NCBI RefSeq assembly: GCF_033568475.1
Contig: NC_133120.1
Coordinates: forward strand, 94,816,151 to 94,880,150
Reading direction: 5' to 3'
From: Henckelia pumila
Taxonomy: Eukaryota > Streptophyta > Magnoliopsida > Lamiales > Gesneriaceae
Length of the DNA: 64,000 nucleotides
Below, one piece after another: positions 23,277 through 33,640 of this stretch. Made by a program: the position numbers and the translations under genes. Every line of letters starts with the position of its first letter. The stretch's first letter is position 1. The notes under the pieces are model-generated. The model saw only the letters and a program-made list of their open reading frames with translations, had not been told where the DNA came from and ran no database searches.

Positions 23277-23431
23277 TCATGTTAATACGATCGATTCTTC
23301 ACATACGCTGTAGATTTCGCATCCCAATATTATATATATTCTTTCTGAATATTGTCGTAGGAAGCGCCTTTGTGAATAGAGATCTGATGAGTTCTCACTT
23401 GATTGAATGTAACAGATATCAATATCTTTAT
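23277..23431 (-). pseudogene. RNase H C-terminus of copia B, cut off by gypsy A
   Basis: The minus strand encodes DIDICYIQSSENSSDLYS and a following stretch ending before the purine tract. This matches the typical copia tail in which the IxYIxSSENxADLF motif ends RNase H. The preceding part of the domain is at 33641-33713 on the far side of gypsy A. Confidence 0.8.
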
Positions 23432-26104
23432 TGTAACACCCGGTATTTTTAAATACGTAAATCTGCATGCATAATTAGGGAATTTAATTATTTAAATTTT
23501 TGATTTATGGGTTAAATAATTATGTGAATTATTTGTGCATGATTTAATTTAATTTTAAGCATTTAACCCATAATTAGTGATTTTTACGATTTTTAGTATT
23601 TTAATTGTTTTGATCGCGTAGACGGGACCGTGGACGGACGAGATGACAACTTTCTAGCCAATTTATTCCATGAGCATTTTAAGAGCCCAAAAATATTATT
23701 TTGAGTTTTATTACCTCAAAATATTTAGTATTTAATTTTATATAATTTTAGGAGTCCGTTTTTATTCAAAATAAGCCAAAATATGGACTTTTTAGTATTT
23801 TTAAAATCTCCTTAATATTACATTTCGAGAGTCTACTTTAGTATTCAGATTATTAAATATTATTTGAAATTTTAAATGGTATATTTTTACATTTAAACCT
23901 TTAATTATAGTTTTATTTCCTAAAAACCTATTTTTATTAATCATAACCCTAATCTACCCAAAACCGATCGGCCAAACCACCCAGCCGCCTAAACCCCTAC
24001 TGTTCATCATCCCCCCCAATCGAGCAGACCCAAAGAAGTCACCATAGCCTCGGTTTTTGAAGGTCCAAGTCGGTTGTCATCGCCCCGTCGTCCCGGAATC
24101 GTCTCACGCTCGTTTTCTCTTCGTTTTTCGGTGAAAGGCATGATCCCTTCTTTATTTTTCGTATTGTACTAGTGTATGTACGGGAGTGTGCGTGTGCATC
24201 GATGTTCTTCAAAGAAATTTTCAGAAAACTATTGGATCGATGGCTTGAGACACTTTTCATGCTTGATTTAATGTTTGTTCATCGTTTTTTTCTTTAGCCA
24301 TGTGATGTACACTGCTGGTCGAAGGGTTTTAGGATGGTTGAGGGTTGCCTAGACTCGAATGGCTCGAGTGGATCGAGCCAAACGAGCCCAGGAACCCAGC
24401 AGGTGCAGATCGGCCGTGGGTGAGTGCAGTGTAGGGTTCGTTGGAAGGGGCTTCGGCTGCTGTGCTTGGGGCTGCATGGGGTCGGGGTTGTGACCAGGTT
24501 AGGACCGCCCAGACGTGGGCTACGTCTGGGCGGCGAAGCTCCGGCCAGGGGCAGCCGAAGCACGGCGACAGCAGCCCTAGAAGGGCTGCTGCTCGCGGGC
24601 GGACAGATTAGGGAAGGGGTAGGGCAGTTCGGGTTTTAGGGTTTGAAGGGTCCGGGTCGGGTGGTTAGGTCCGGGTCGGGTCAGTCAAGTCTTGGGTTAA
24701 GTTAGTTGGGTCCAGGTCCGGGTTAAGTTAGTTTGGCTCGGGTATTTTTATTTCTTAAGTTTTTAAGTTTAATTAAAGGTTTAATGGACCTAATTAAATC
24801 TTAAAATTTTATTGGGCTTCATTTAATTATTTTGGGTTGATTTCAATTATTTGGGCTTAAATTGATTTAATTAAGTGAGTCCAATAATTTTCATGGGCTT
24901 TAGGGCCCGTGAAAGTTATTGGGCCAGTCTTTGGGCTTTTGGGCCCATTGGGCCAGAATTGTGTTATTGGACTTTAATTAATTTTATTTGGGCTTAGAAC
25001 AATTTTATTGGGCTTAAGTATGTTAATGGGCCAGTCTCAGTGTTAATGGGCCAGATTTAAGAAATTGGGCTTGAGTGTTAGGACCAGCAGTCTAGTACAA
25101 TCCATGAGAAATTGACATGTGTCCTGAATATGTATTTAATTATTTTATGCATGGGAGTTATTTTAATATTTATATGCTAGTATGAAATTAAATTAAATAT
25201 ATATGAAGGACACGCATTTTAATTAAGTACATGCATTCATGAAATAATTTTATGTACGATTAAATGTTTAAGGTTGAGCAATAAGAAAATATTTTATGTT
25301 GGAAGTTGAAGTAGTGTGACAATTTGAGATTTGAGGGGGATTCGTCCCCATATGTGAACTATTGAAGGGCATTTTACTGCCAATTTAAGAGGTGATTCGT
25401 CACCGTCACGTACGTTGGTTTCCACGCTGATCAGTATTTAATGTATGATTTAAGGTTACACTACGAATACAACCATGCGATGTTAGAAAATTACTTTGCT
25501 CAACAATAGATATGTATTATGATATTTGAGTAATTTAAGTTAAGTTATGGTATGATATTTTGAAGCATGCTCATTCATGTATATGTTATGTATTAGTATT
25601 AAATTGATTTAAATTATTTTAAACCCTTGTTATGTTAGCATGTTGGGCCTTTAGGCTCACTATACTGGTAAGGTGCAGGTGAGTACGTAGAGGAGGATGT
25701 AGCTCCTACCGGCGACGAGGACGTATGAGCAGACTGGCAGTGATCCCCGTGACCGTGATAGATGTCTGAGTCGTGATGCATGTTTTGAATATTTTTAGTA
25801 TGTTACATTTTTAAGTATTTTTCAGTGGTTGGGTTTTGGAATGTTATTTTTAAATATTTTTAGTGCATGCAGTTTTTAATTATTTTCTCATGACAGTATT
25901 TTAATTAAAGGTAGACTCAGATATTTATTTTATTAAAGAATGTAGTTTTATTTAAGTTATTTATTTATTTATTTATTTATTTTTAAATCTTTTTATTCTG
26001 TGCATATATGTATGGGCATATATGTACATATTTTATTTAGTAAGTAATAAAAAAAAAAAATTTCCGCATATTTATTTATTAATTTTAGAGTTAGGGTCGT
26101 TTCA
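23432..26104 (+). repeat. 5' LTR of gypsy A
   Basis: 2673 bp, starting TGTAACACCCGG and ending GTCGTTTCA next to the primer-binding site. It contains a G-rich, GGGTCCGGGTCGGGT-type stretch near 24645-24735 and a cluster of TGGGCY motifs at 24814-25075. Short frames within it (for example 24294-24563) are not supported as genes; the same frames appear in the other LTR. Confidence 0.93.
24814..25075 (+). promoter_or_regulatory. Cluster of TGGGCY motifs in the gypsy A LTR
   Basis: About a dozen TGGGCC or TGGGCT motifs occur within about 260 bp, including the palindrome TGGGCCCA. TGGGCY is the plant site II element bound by TCP-class factors. The same cluster is in the 3' LTR at about 32320-32597. 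Regulatory activity is inferred from the motif only. Confidence 0.45.
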
Positions 26105-26106
26105 GT

Positions 26107-26118
26107 TGGTATCAAAGC
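26107..26118 (+). other. Primer-binding site of gypsy A
   Basis: TGGTATCAAAGC directly follows the 5' LTR. It differs at one base from the TGGTATCAGAGC complement of initiator methionine tRNA used by most plant LTR elements. Confidence 0.85.
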
Positions 26119-26290
26119 ACGGTCCTTGGAGGGGTCATTACTGCTATGCGAGCTCAGAAATCCACGCTACCGATCTGTAAGTTTTAAGTGTTTATAGTAT
26201 GATTTAATTCTTTGGATTTAAGTTAGCATTACTTTTAAACCACTTAGTTATGCATGGCGATTTACGTAAGGAAATATGTGGTGGTGCAGA

Positions 26291-27349
26291 ATGCCTCCCA
26301 GATCGATGAACAGACGTGGGGGATCTCCACCTCCACCTCCACCTTCACCTCCGCAGAACCCTCTAGCAGCATTGGAGCAGGCCAATGCGAATATGATGGC
26401 AGGGATTACTGCTCTGTTAGAGCAGCAGGCTACTCGTCCTAGGTTGTCCCATGAGGAGGACGTTGCTGAGAGGTTCCAGAAGAAGGGACCGAAGGAGTTC
26501 CTTGGTACCACCGATCCTTTGGTGGCTGAGGGGTGGATTCGCTCTCTGGAGTCCATCTTTGCTTATATGGGGATCACAGACGCCGACAGGGTGAACTGTG
26601 CGACTTACATGCTGAGAGGAGATGCAGCTCTATGGTGGGAGGGTGCTGCCAGGGGAGTTCACCTCCCTACACTGACATGGGCAGAGTTCAGGCGTATCTT
26701 CTACGCCAAGTATTTCACGGAGGATGTGCGCAGTCGCATGATCCGGGAGTTTATAAGTCTCCGACAGGGGGACATATATGTGGTTGAGTATGTGAGACAG
26801 TTCGAGAGGGGCTGTCACTTTGTGCCTCTGATTTTAGACAGTCCACAGGAGAAGATGAGGCAGTTTGTGGAGGGCCTGAAGGCAGATATCAGGCATGACG
26901 TTCGCATGGCGGATGTCCCTACTTATGAGACTGCAGTCAGTAGAGCCTTGCGTTCCGAGGAGGGTCGGAGAGAGATTCAGAGGGAGCAGCAGGGTAAGAG
27001 ACAGAGTCAGTCAGGGTATCAGCGACCATCTTCGCAGCCTCCTGCGAAGAAGCAGTTTACAGGGCCGGCTAAGGGCCCGAATCCGCAGCAGAGGCCGCAG
27101 CAGCAGAGGCCACAGCAGCAGAGGGGCGGGGCCCCTAATGCCATAGGTTTTCCTACTTGCCCGAAGTGTCAGAAGATGCATTCGGGACCTTGTCTGTTGG
27201 GAGCAGGAGTTTGTTACCACTACAGAGAGCCAGGGCATCAGATAGCTAACTGCCCAAGGAAGAAGAACACTGCTGGTAGAGTGTTCGTCATGCAGGCAGA
27301 GGAGGCAGACCCAGACACCTCCTTGATCACCGGTATATCTTATCCCTAG
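26291..27349 (+). CDS. Gag of gypsy A (352 aa), with an altered zinc knuckle
   Basis: The capsid/nucleocapsid precursor packages the element's RNA in cytoplasmic particles. ATG 26291 (MPPRSMNRRGG) gives the usual chromovirus N terminus; an upstream in-frame ATG at 26276 is also possible. Landmarks are a Pro-rich start, the gag core with FLGTTDPLVAEGWIRSLE, ALWWEGAARGVH and FISLRQGDIYVVEYVRQFE, and then a Gln-rich basic linker. The zinc knuckle reads CYHYREPGHQIANC: the second Cys of CCHC is Tyr. The frame closes at TAG 27347-27349, inside a candidate intron (27333-27536), and pol continues in the same frame. Confidence 0.85.
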   Translation: MPPRSMNRRGGSPPPPPPSPPQNPLAALEQANANMMAGITALLEQQATRPRLSHEEDVAERFQKKGPKEFLGTTDPLVAEGWIRSLESIFAYMGITDADRVNCATYMLRGDAALWWEGAARGVHLPTLTWAEFRRIFYAKYFTEDVRSRMIREFISLRQGDIYVVEYVRQFERGCHFVPLILDSPQEKMRQFVEGLKADIRHDVRMADVPTYETAVSRALRSEEGRREIQREQQGKRQSQSGYQRPSSQPPAKKQFTGPAKGPNPQQRPQQQRPQQQRGGAPNAIGFPTCPKCQKMHSGPCLLGAGVCYHYREPGHQIANCPRKKNTAGRVFVMQAEEADPDTSLITGISYP

Positions 27350-27536
27350 TATTTTATAATTGTTCCTTTGGTTAAGAATTTCGTTTTTCTTTATGGAATT
27401 GTGGTTCTTTGGGTTATCTATCTGCATGTTAGAATAAAAAGCATGTTTTACTTGTGATTAGAATTAAGGGTTAGTAGTGACTCGTTGGGAAAAGTTTGGT
27501 AGGGGTATGAATATTTTGGGAATTTTCTGCGTGCAG
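27333..27536 (+). other. Candidate 204-nt intron between gag and pol of gypsy A
   Basis: The boundaries are ACCG|GTATAT and TTCTGCGTGCAG|AGAG. The segment is T-rich, non-coding, contains the gag stop, and is 68 codons long, so removal fuses gag to the protease in frame. Gypsy C reads straight through the equivalent boundary, with no insert. That splicing occurs is an inference. Confidence 0.5.
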
Positions 27537-30500
27537 AGAGAATTCTAGTTGGAGGCAACTCCACGTTTGCATTGCTAGATTCAGGGGCTACGCATTCGTT
27601 TATCTCCCTGGAGTTTATCAGGCGGGTAGGCATCACTCCTGAGATTATTGACAGTGGGTATGATGTTACTATGCCGTCAGGGCAGATTATTTCTACCTCG
27701 AAGGTTATTCGAGGACTGGAGTTGGAGCTTCAGGGACACTCCATTCGAGCAGATGTGGTGGTTTTGCCATTGAGTGGCTTTGATTTGATTTTGGGTATGA
27801 ACTGGTTGACAGTCAATGGAGCTTCGATTGATTTTCGTCGGAGATCAGTTTCAGTGAGACCTACAGTAGGCGACCCGTTCACTTTTCATGCATCTCAGAG
27901 CAGTGATATTCCTCAGGTGATATCTCTTATTCAGACGAGGAAGTTGTTGATACGGGATTGCCAGGGGTTTCTAGCCAGTATTGTCACGGCCTCAGAACCA
28001 TCTAGCAGATCTTTGTCAGAGATAGAGGTGGTTCGTGACTTTCCGGATGTCTTTCCGGAGGAGGTTGCAGGGATTCCACCAGTGAGAGATGTGGAGTTCA
28101 GCATCAAGTTAGTGCCAGACACAGTGCCTATCTCTAAGGCACCATACAGACTTGCTCCTACCGAGATGAAAGAGTTGAAGGAGCAGATTCAGGAGTTGTT
28201 AGAGAAAGGCTTTGTTCGTCCTAGATTTTCTCCGTGGGGAGCTCCGGTGTTATTTGTGAAGAAGAAGGATGGCAGTATGAGACTGTGCATCGATTACCGA
28301 GAGCTCAACAGGGTCACAGTAAAGAATAAGTATCCACTGCCGAGGATAGAGGATTTATTTGACCAGTTGCAGGGAGCTTCAGTGTTCTCCAAGATCGATC
28401 TGCGATCTGGTTATCATCAGTTGCGTGTTAGAGATGCAGATGTGTCCAAGACTGCTTTCAGGACACGATATGGGCATTACGAGTTCTTAGTGATGCCATT
28501 TGGAATTACCAATGCTCCAGCGGTTTTCATGGATCTCATGAACCGAGTCCTTCAGCCGTATCTAGATCAGTTCATCATAGTCTTCATTGATGATATCTTG
28601 ATCTATTCTAGGAGCATTGAGGAGCATAGACAGCATCTTCAGACAGCCTTGCGGACTTTGAGGGAGCATCGTTTGTATGTCAAGTTCAGCAAGTGCGAGT
28701 TTTGGCTCGAGCAGGTGGCATTTCTTGGCCACATTATTTCGAGAGATGGGATTGCAGTTGATCAGTCAAAGGTTGAGGCAGTGCAGAATTGGGGTATTCC
28801 GAAGAATGCTTCGGAGATTCGCAGTTTCTTGGGTTTGGCAGGATATTATAGGAAGTTCATCAAGGGTTTTTCCTCTATTGCAGTACCCTTGACTTCCTTA
28901 ACCAAGAAGAATGCGAAGTTTATCTGGAGTTAAGACTGTCAGAGGAGCTTCGATCAGCTGAAGGAAGCACTCACTACTGCACCGGTGTTAGCAGTGACAG
29001 TACCACACGAGGAGTTAATGGTGTACACCGATGCGTCTAAGCTGGGTTTAGGCGCAGTACTTATGCAGTGTGGCAAGGTTATTGCGTATGCGTCGAGGCA
29101 GCTGAAGATTCATGAGCAGAATTACCCGACGCATGACTTGGAGTTGGCAGCAGTGGTTTTCGCTTTGAAAATCTGGAGGCACTATCTGTATGGCGAGAAG
29201 TGCAAGATTTTCACAGACCACAAGAGTCTCAAGTACTTCTTCACACAGAAGAAGTTGAACATGAGACAGCGCCGATGGTTGGAGTTGGTGAAAGATTATG
29301 ACTGTGACATTAGCTACCATCCGGGTAAAGCTAATGTAGTAGCAGATGCTTTGAGTCGGAAGTCGTTAGTGGTCTCATGTTTGACCGTACAGTTACCACT
29401 ACAGAGCGAGATTCAGAGATTTGACTTGGAGTGTTATCCGAGTGGTCATACACCGAGCTTGTCAGTGTTGACGGTGCAGCCAGTTCTGCGAGATCGGATT
29501 AGGGATGGACAGTCTACTGATGAGGAGTTGCAGCGATGGAGACAGAGAGATGAGGCTAGGGGTAACCTCTTGTATACAGTGGTGGATGGTATCGTTCAGT
29601 ACCGTGCTAGGATGTGGGTACCGAACGTCGATCAGTTGAGAGCTGAGATTTTAGCAGAGGCTCACACATCTCCGTACTCCATTCACCCTGGAAGTACGAA
29701 GATGTACAAAGATTTGCAGCTATTGTATTGGTGGCCCGGGATGAAGAGTGACATCGGGAGAGTGGTGTCAGAGTGCTTGACTTGTCAGCAAGTCAAGGCA
29801 GAGCATCAGCGTCCAGCAGGACTTCTTAGACCTCTTCCTATTCCGAAATGGAAATGGGAGAATATTACGATGGACTTTGTGGTTGGCTTACCGAGGAGTG
29901 CCAGAGGTTGCACAACAATTTGGGTGATTGTGGATAGACTCACCAAGTCAGCTCATTTCTTGCCGGTGAGGACTACCTACTCATTGACACAATATGCAGA
30001 GCTTTACATCAAGGAGATTGTTAGACTGCATGGCATACCAGTGTCGATTGTGTCAGACAGAGATCCGAGATTCACATCTGCGTTTTGGAAGAGTCTGCAC
30101 ACAGCATTGGGGACTAGGCTTTTGTTCAGCACAGCATTCCATCCCCAGACAGATGGTCAGTCTGAGAGAGTGATCCAGGTTCTCGAGGATCTCCTGAGGG
30201 CTTGTGTCATTGATTTTCGGGGCTCTTGGGAGACTAGACTGCCATTAGTGGAGTTTACCTATAACAACAGTTTTCAGTCGTCTATAGGTATGGCTCCTTA
30301 TGCAGCATTGTACGGGAGGAGATGCAGATCTCCTGTGCATTGGGATGAGGTTGGTGAGCGGATTTTACTGGGTCCTGAGATTGTGCAGCAGACAGCTGAC
30401 ATTGTGACTCAGATTCGAGATCGGATGAGGACTGCTCAGAGTCGTCAGAAGAGTTATGCAGATGCCAGACGACGAGATTTGGAGTTCGCTGTAGGTGATC

Positions 30501-30910
30501 ACGTATTCCTGAAGGTGTCACCTATGAAGGGAGTAGTGCGTTTTGGCCGGAGAGGCAAGCTTAATCCGAGGTATATAGGGCCATTCGAGATCTTGGAGAG
30601 AGTTGGCACGTTGGCCTACCGTTTAGCTCTACCACCAGGGCTAGCGGCAGTGCACAACGTTTTTCATGTATCCATGCTTCGGAGATATGTCTCTAACCCG
30701 TCGCATGTGTTGGATTTTGAGCCCTTGCAGTTGCCACCAGATCTAGTGTATGAGGAGAGGCCAGTGCGGATCTTGGCTAGGGAGGAGCGGAGGCTTAGGA
30801 CGCGGGTCATACCGATGGTCAGAGTCCAGTGGCTAAATCACTCAGAGGATGAAGCTACTTGGGAGACCGAGGCAGACATGAGGACTCGCTACCCGGAGTT
30901 GTTCGGGTAA
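27537..30910 (+). pseudogene. Pol of gypsy A (protease-RT-RNase H-integrase-chromodomain), one in-frame stop
   Basis: The reading frame runs from the protease ([12 protein letters not shown] near 27570) through RT ([19 protein letters not shown]; catalytic FIDDILIYS near 28590), RNase H ([11 protein letters not shown] near 29022), the integrase zinc region ([12 protein letters not shown], then [11 protein letters not shown]), the integrase core ([19 protein letters not shown]) and a chromodomain-like C terminus ending RYPELFG. A TAA at 28931-28933, after FIWS, interrupts it just past RT where relatives have Glu (WSEDCQ), so full-length Pol cannot be made without readthrough. All other motifs look intact. 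It shares its frame with gag. Confidence 0.88.
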
Positions 30911-30941
30911 GTACTTTAATTTCGAGGACGAAATTCAATTT

Positions 30942-30953
30942 AAGAGGGGGGAG
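30942..30953 (+). other. Polypurine tract of gypsy A
   Basis: AAGAGGGGGGAG lies directly before the 3' LTR start at 30957, preceded by the TTCGAGGACGAAATT phrase common upstream of chromovirus 3' LTRs. Confidence 0.8.
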
Positions 30954-30956
30954 AAT

Positions 30957-33481
30957 TGTAACACCCGGTATTTTTAAATACGTAAATCTGCATGCATAAT
31001 TAGGGAATTTAATTATTTAAATTTGTGATTTATGGGTTAAATAATTATGTGAATTATTTGTGCATGATTTAATTTAATTTTAAGCATTTAACCCATAATT
31101 AGTGATTTTTACGATTTTTAGTATTTTAATTGTTTTGATCGCGTAGACGGGACCGTGGACGGACGAGATGACAACTTTCTAGCCAATTTATTCCATGAGC
31201 ATTTTAAGAGCCCAAAAATATTATTTTGAGTTTTATTACCTCAAAATATTTAGTATTTAATTTTATATAATTTTAGGAGTCCGTTTTTATTCAAAATAAG
31301 CCAAAATATGGACTTTTTAGTATTTTTAAAATCTCCTTAATATTACATTTCGAGAGTCTACTTTAGTATTCAGATTATTAAATATTATTTGAAATTTTAA
31401 ATGGTATATTTTTACATTTAAACCTTTAATTATATTTTTATTTCCTAAAAACCTATTTTTATTAATCATAACCCTAATCTACCCAAAACCGATCGGCCAA
31501 ACCACCCAGCCGCCTAAACCCCTACTGTTTCTCATCCCCCCCAATCGAGCAGACCCAAAGAAGTCACCATAGCCTCGGTTTTTGAAGGTCCAAGTCGGTT
31601 GTCATCCCCCCGTCGTCCCGGAATCGTCTCACGCTCGTTTTCTCTTCGTTTTTCGGTGAAAGGCATGATCCCTTCTTTATTTTTTGTATTGTACTAGTGT
31701 ATGTACGGGTGTGTGCGTGTGCATCGATGTTCTTCAAAGAAATTTTCAGAAAACTATTGGATCGATGGCTTGAGACACTTTTCATGCTTGATTTAATGTT
31801 TGTTCATCGTTTTTTTCTTTAGCCATGTGATGTACACTGCTGGTCGAAGGGGTTTAGGATGGTTGAGGGTTGCCTAGACTCGAATGGCTCGAGTGGATCG
31901 AGCCAAACGAGCCCAGGAACCCAGCAGGTGCAGATCGGCCGTGGGTGAGTGCAGTGTAGGGTTCGTTGGAAGGGGCTTCGGCTGCTGTGCTTGGGGCTGC
32001 ATGGGGTCGGGGTTGTGACCAAGTTAGGACCGCCCAGACGTGGGCTACGTCTGGGCGTCAAAGCTTCGGCCAGGGGCGGCCGGAGCACGGCGGCAGCAGC
32101 CCTAGAAGGGCTGCTGCTCGCGGGCGGATAGATTAGGGAAGGGGTAGGGCAGTTCGGGTTTTAGGGTTTGAAGGGTCCGGGTCGGGTGGTTAGGTCCGGG
32201 TCGGGTCATTCAAGTCTTGGGTTAAGTTAGTTGGGTCCGGGTCCGGGTTAAGTTAGTTGGGCTCGGGTATTTTTATTTCTTAAGTTTTTAAGTTTAATTA
32301 AAGGTTTAATGGGCCTAATTAAATCTTAAAATTTTATTGGGCTCCATTTAATTATTTTGGGTTGATTTCAATTATTTGGGCTTAAATTGATTTAATTAAG
32401 TGAGTCCAATAATTTTCATGGGCTTTAGGGCCCGTGAAAGTTATTGGGCCAGTCTTTGGGCTTTTGGGCCCATTGGGCCAGAATTGTGTTATTGGACTTT
32501 AATTAATTTTATTTGGGCTTAGAACAATTTTATTGGGCTTAAGTATGTTAATGGGCCAGTCTCAGTGTTAATGGACCAGATTTAAGAAATTGGGCTTGAG
32601 TGTTAGGACCAGCAGTCCAGTACAATCCATGAGAAATTGGCATGTGTCCTGAATATGTATTTAATTATTTTATGCATGGGAGTTATTTTAATTTTTATAT
32701 GCTAGTATGAAATTAAATTAAATATATATGAAGGACACACATTTTAATTAAGTACATGCATTCATGAAATAATTTTATGTACGATTAAATGTTTAAGGTT
32801 GAGCAATAAGAAAATATTTTATGTTGGAAGTTGAAGTAGTGTGACAATTTGAGATTTGAGGGGGATTCGTCCCCATATGTGAACTATTGAAGGGCAGTTT
32901 ACTGCCAATTTAAGAGGTGATTCGTCACCGCCACGTACGTTGATTTCCACGCTGATCAGTATTTAATGTATGATTTAAGGTTACACTACGGATACAACCA
33001 TGCGATGTTAGAAAATTACTTTGCTCAACAATAGATATGTATTATGATATTTGAGTAATTTAAGTTAAGTTATGGTATGATATTTTGAAGCATGCTCATT
33101 CATGTATATGTTATGTATTAGTATTAAATTGATTTAAATTATTTTAAACCCTTGTTATGTTAGCATGTTGGGCCTTTAGGCTCACTACACTGGTATGGTG
33201 GAGGTGAGTACGTAGAGGAGGATGTAGCTCCTACCGGCGACGAGGACGTATGAGCAGACTGGCAGTGATCCCCGTGACCGTGATAGATGTCTGAGTCGTG
33301 ATGCATGCTTTGAATATTTTTAGTATGTTACATTTTTAAGTATTTTTCAGTGGTTGGGTTTTGGAATGTTATTTTTAAATATTTTTAGTGCATGCAGTTT
33401 TTAATTATTTTCTCATGACAGTATTTTAATTAAAGGTAGACTCAGATATTTATTTTATTAAAGAATGTATTTTTATTTAAG

Positions 33482-33518
<37 letters not shown>

Positions 33519-33635
33519 AATCTTTTTATTCTGTGCATATATGTATGGGCATATATGTACATATTTTATTTAGTATGTAATAAAAAAAAAAATTCCGCAT
33601 ATTTATTTATTAATTTTAGAGTTAGGGTCGTTTCA
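30957..33635 (+). repeat. 3' LTR of gypsy A
   Basis: 2679 bp, nearly identical to 23432-26104. Differences are scattered substitutions and short run-length changes in the ATTT repeat near 33480-33515. The right edge is followed by the target duplication TTTAT. Confidence 0.93.
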
Positions 33636-33640
33636 TTTAT

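Larger units (their letters stand above)
23432..33635 (+). mobile_element. Gypsy A: Ty3-gypsy chromovirus-like retrotransposon (10.2 kb)
   Basis: Two long LTRs (TGTAACACCCGG ... GGTCGTTTCA) at 23432-26104 and 30957-33635, a primer-binding site, gag, pol, a polypurine tract, and the 5-bp duplication TTTAT on both sides (23427-23431 and 33636-33640). About 36 differences were counted by eye over ~2.67 kb of LTR, so it is fairly young. The domain order PR-RT-RNase H-INT and a C-terminal chromodomain-like tail place it in the chromovirus branch, probably Tekay/Del-like. It split the RNase H end of copia B. Confidence 0.93.

Noticed and set aside
24294-24639. GC-rich frames inside the gypsy A LTR, also at 31819-32131.
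   Set aside because: They occur in both LTRs, lie on both strands and are changed by the LTR substitutions; no domain.
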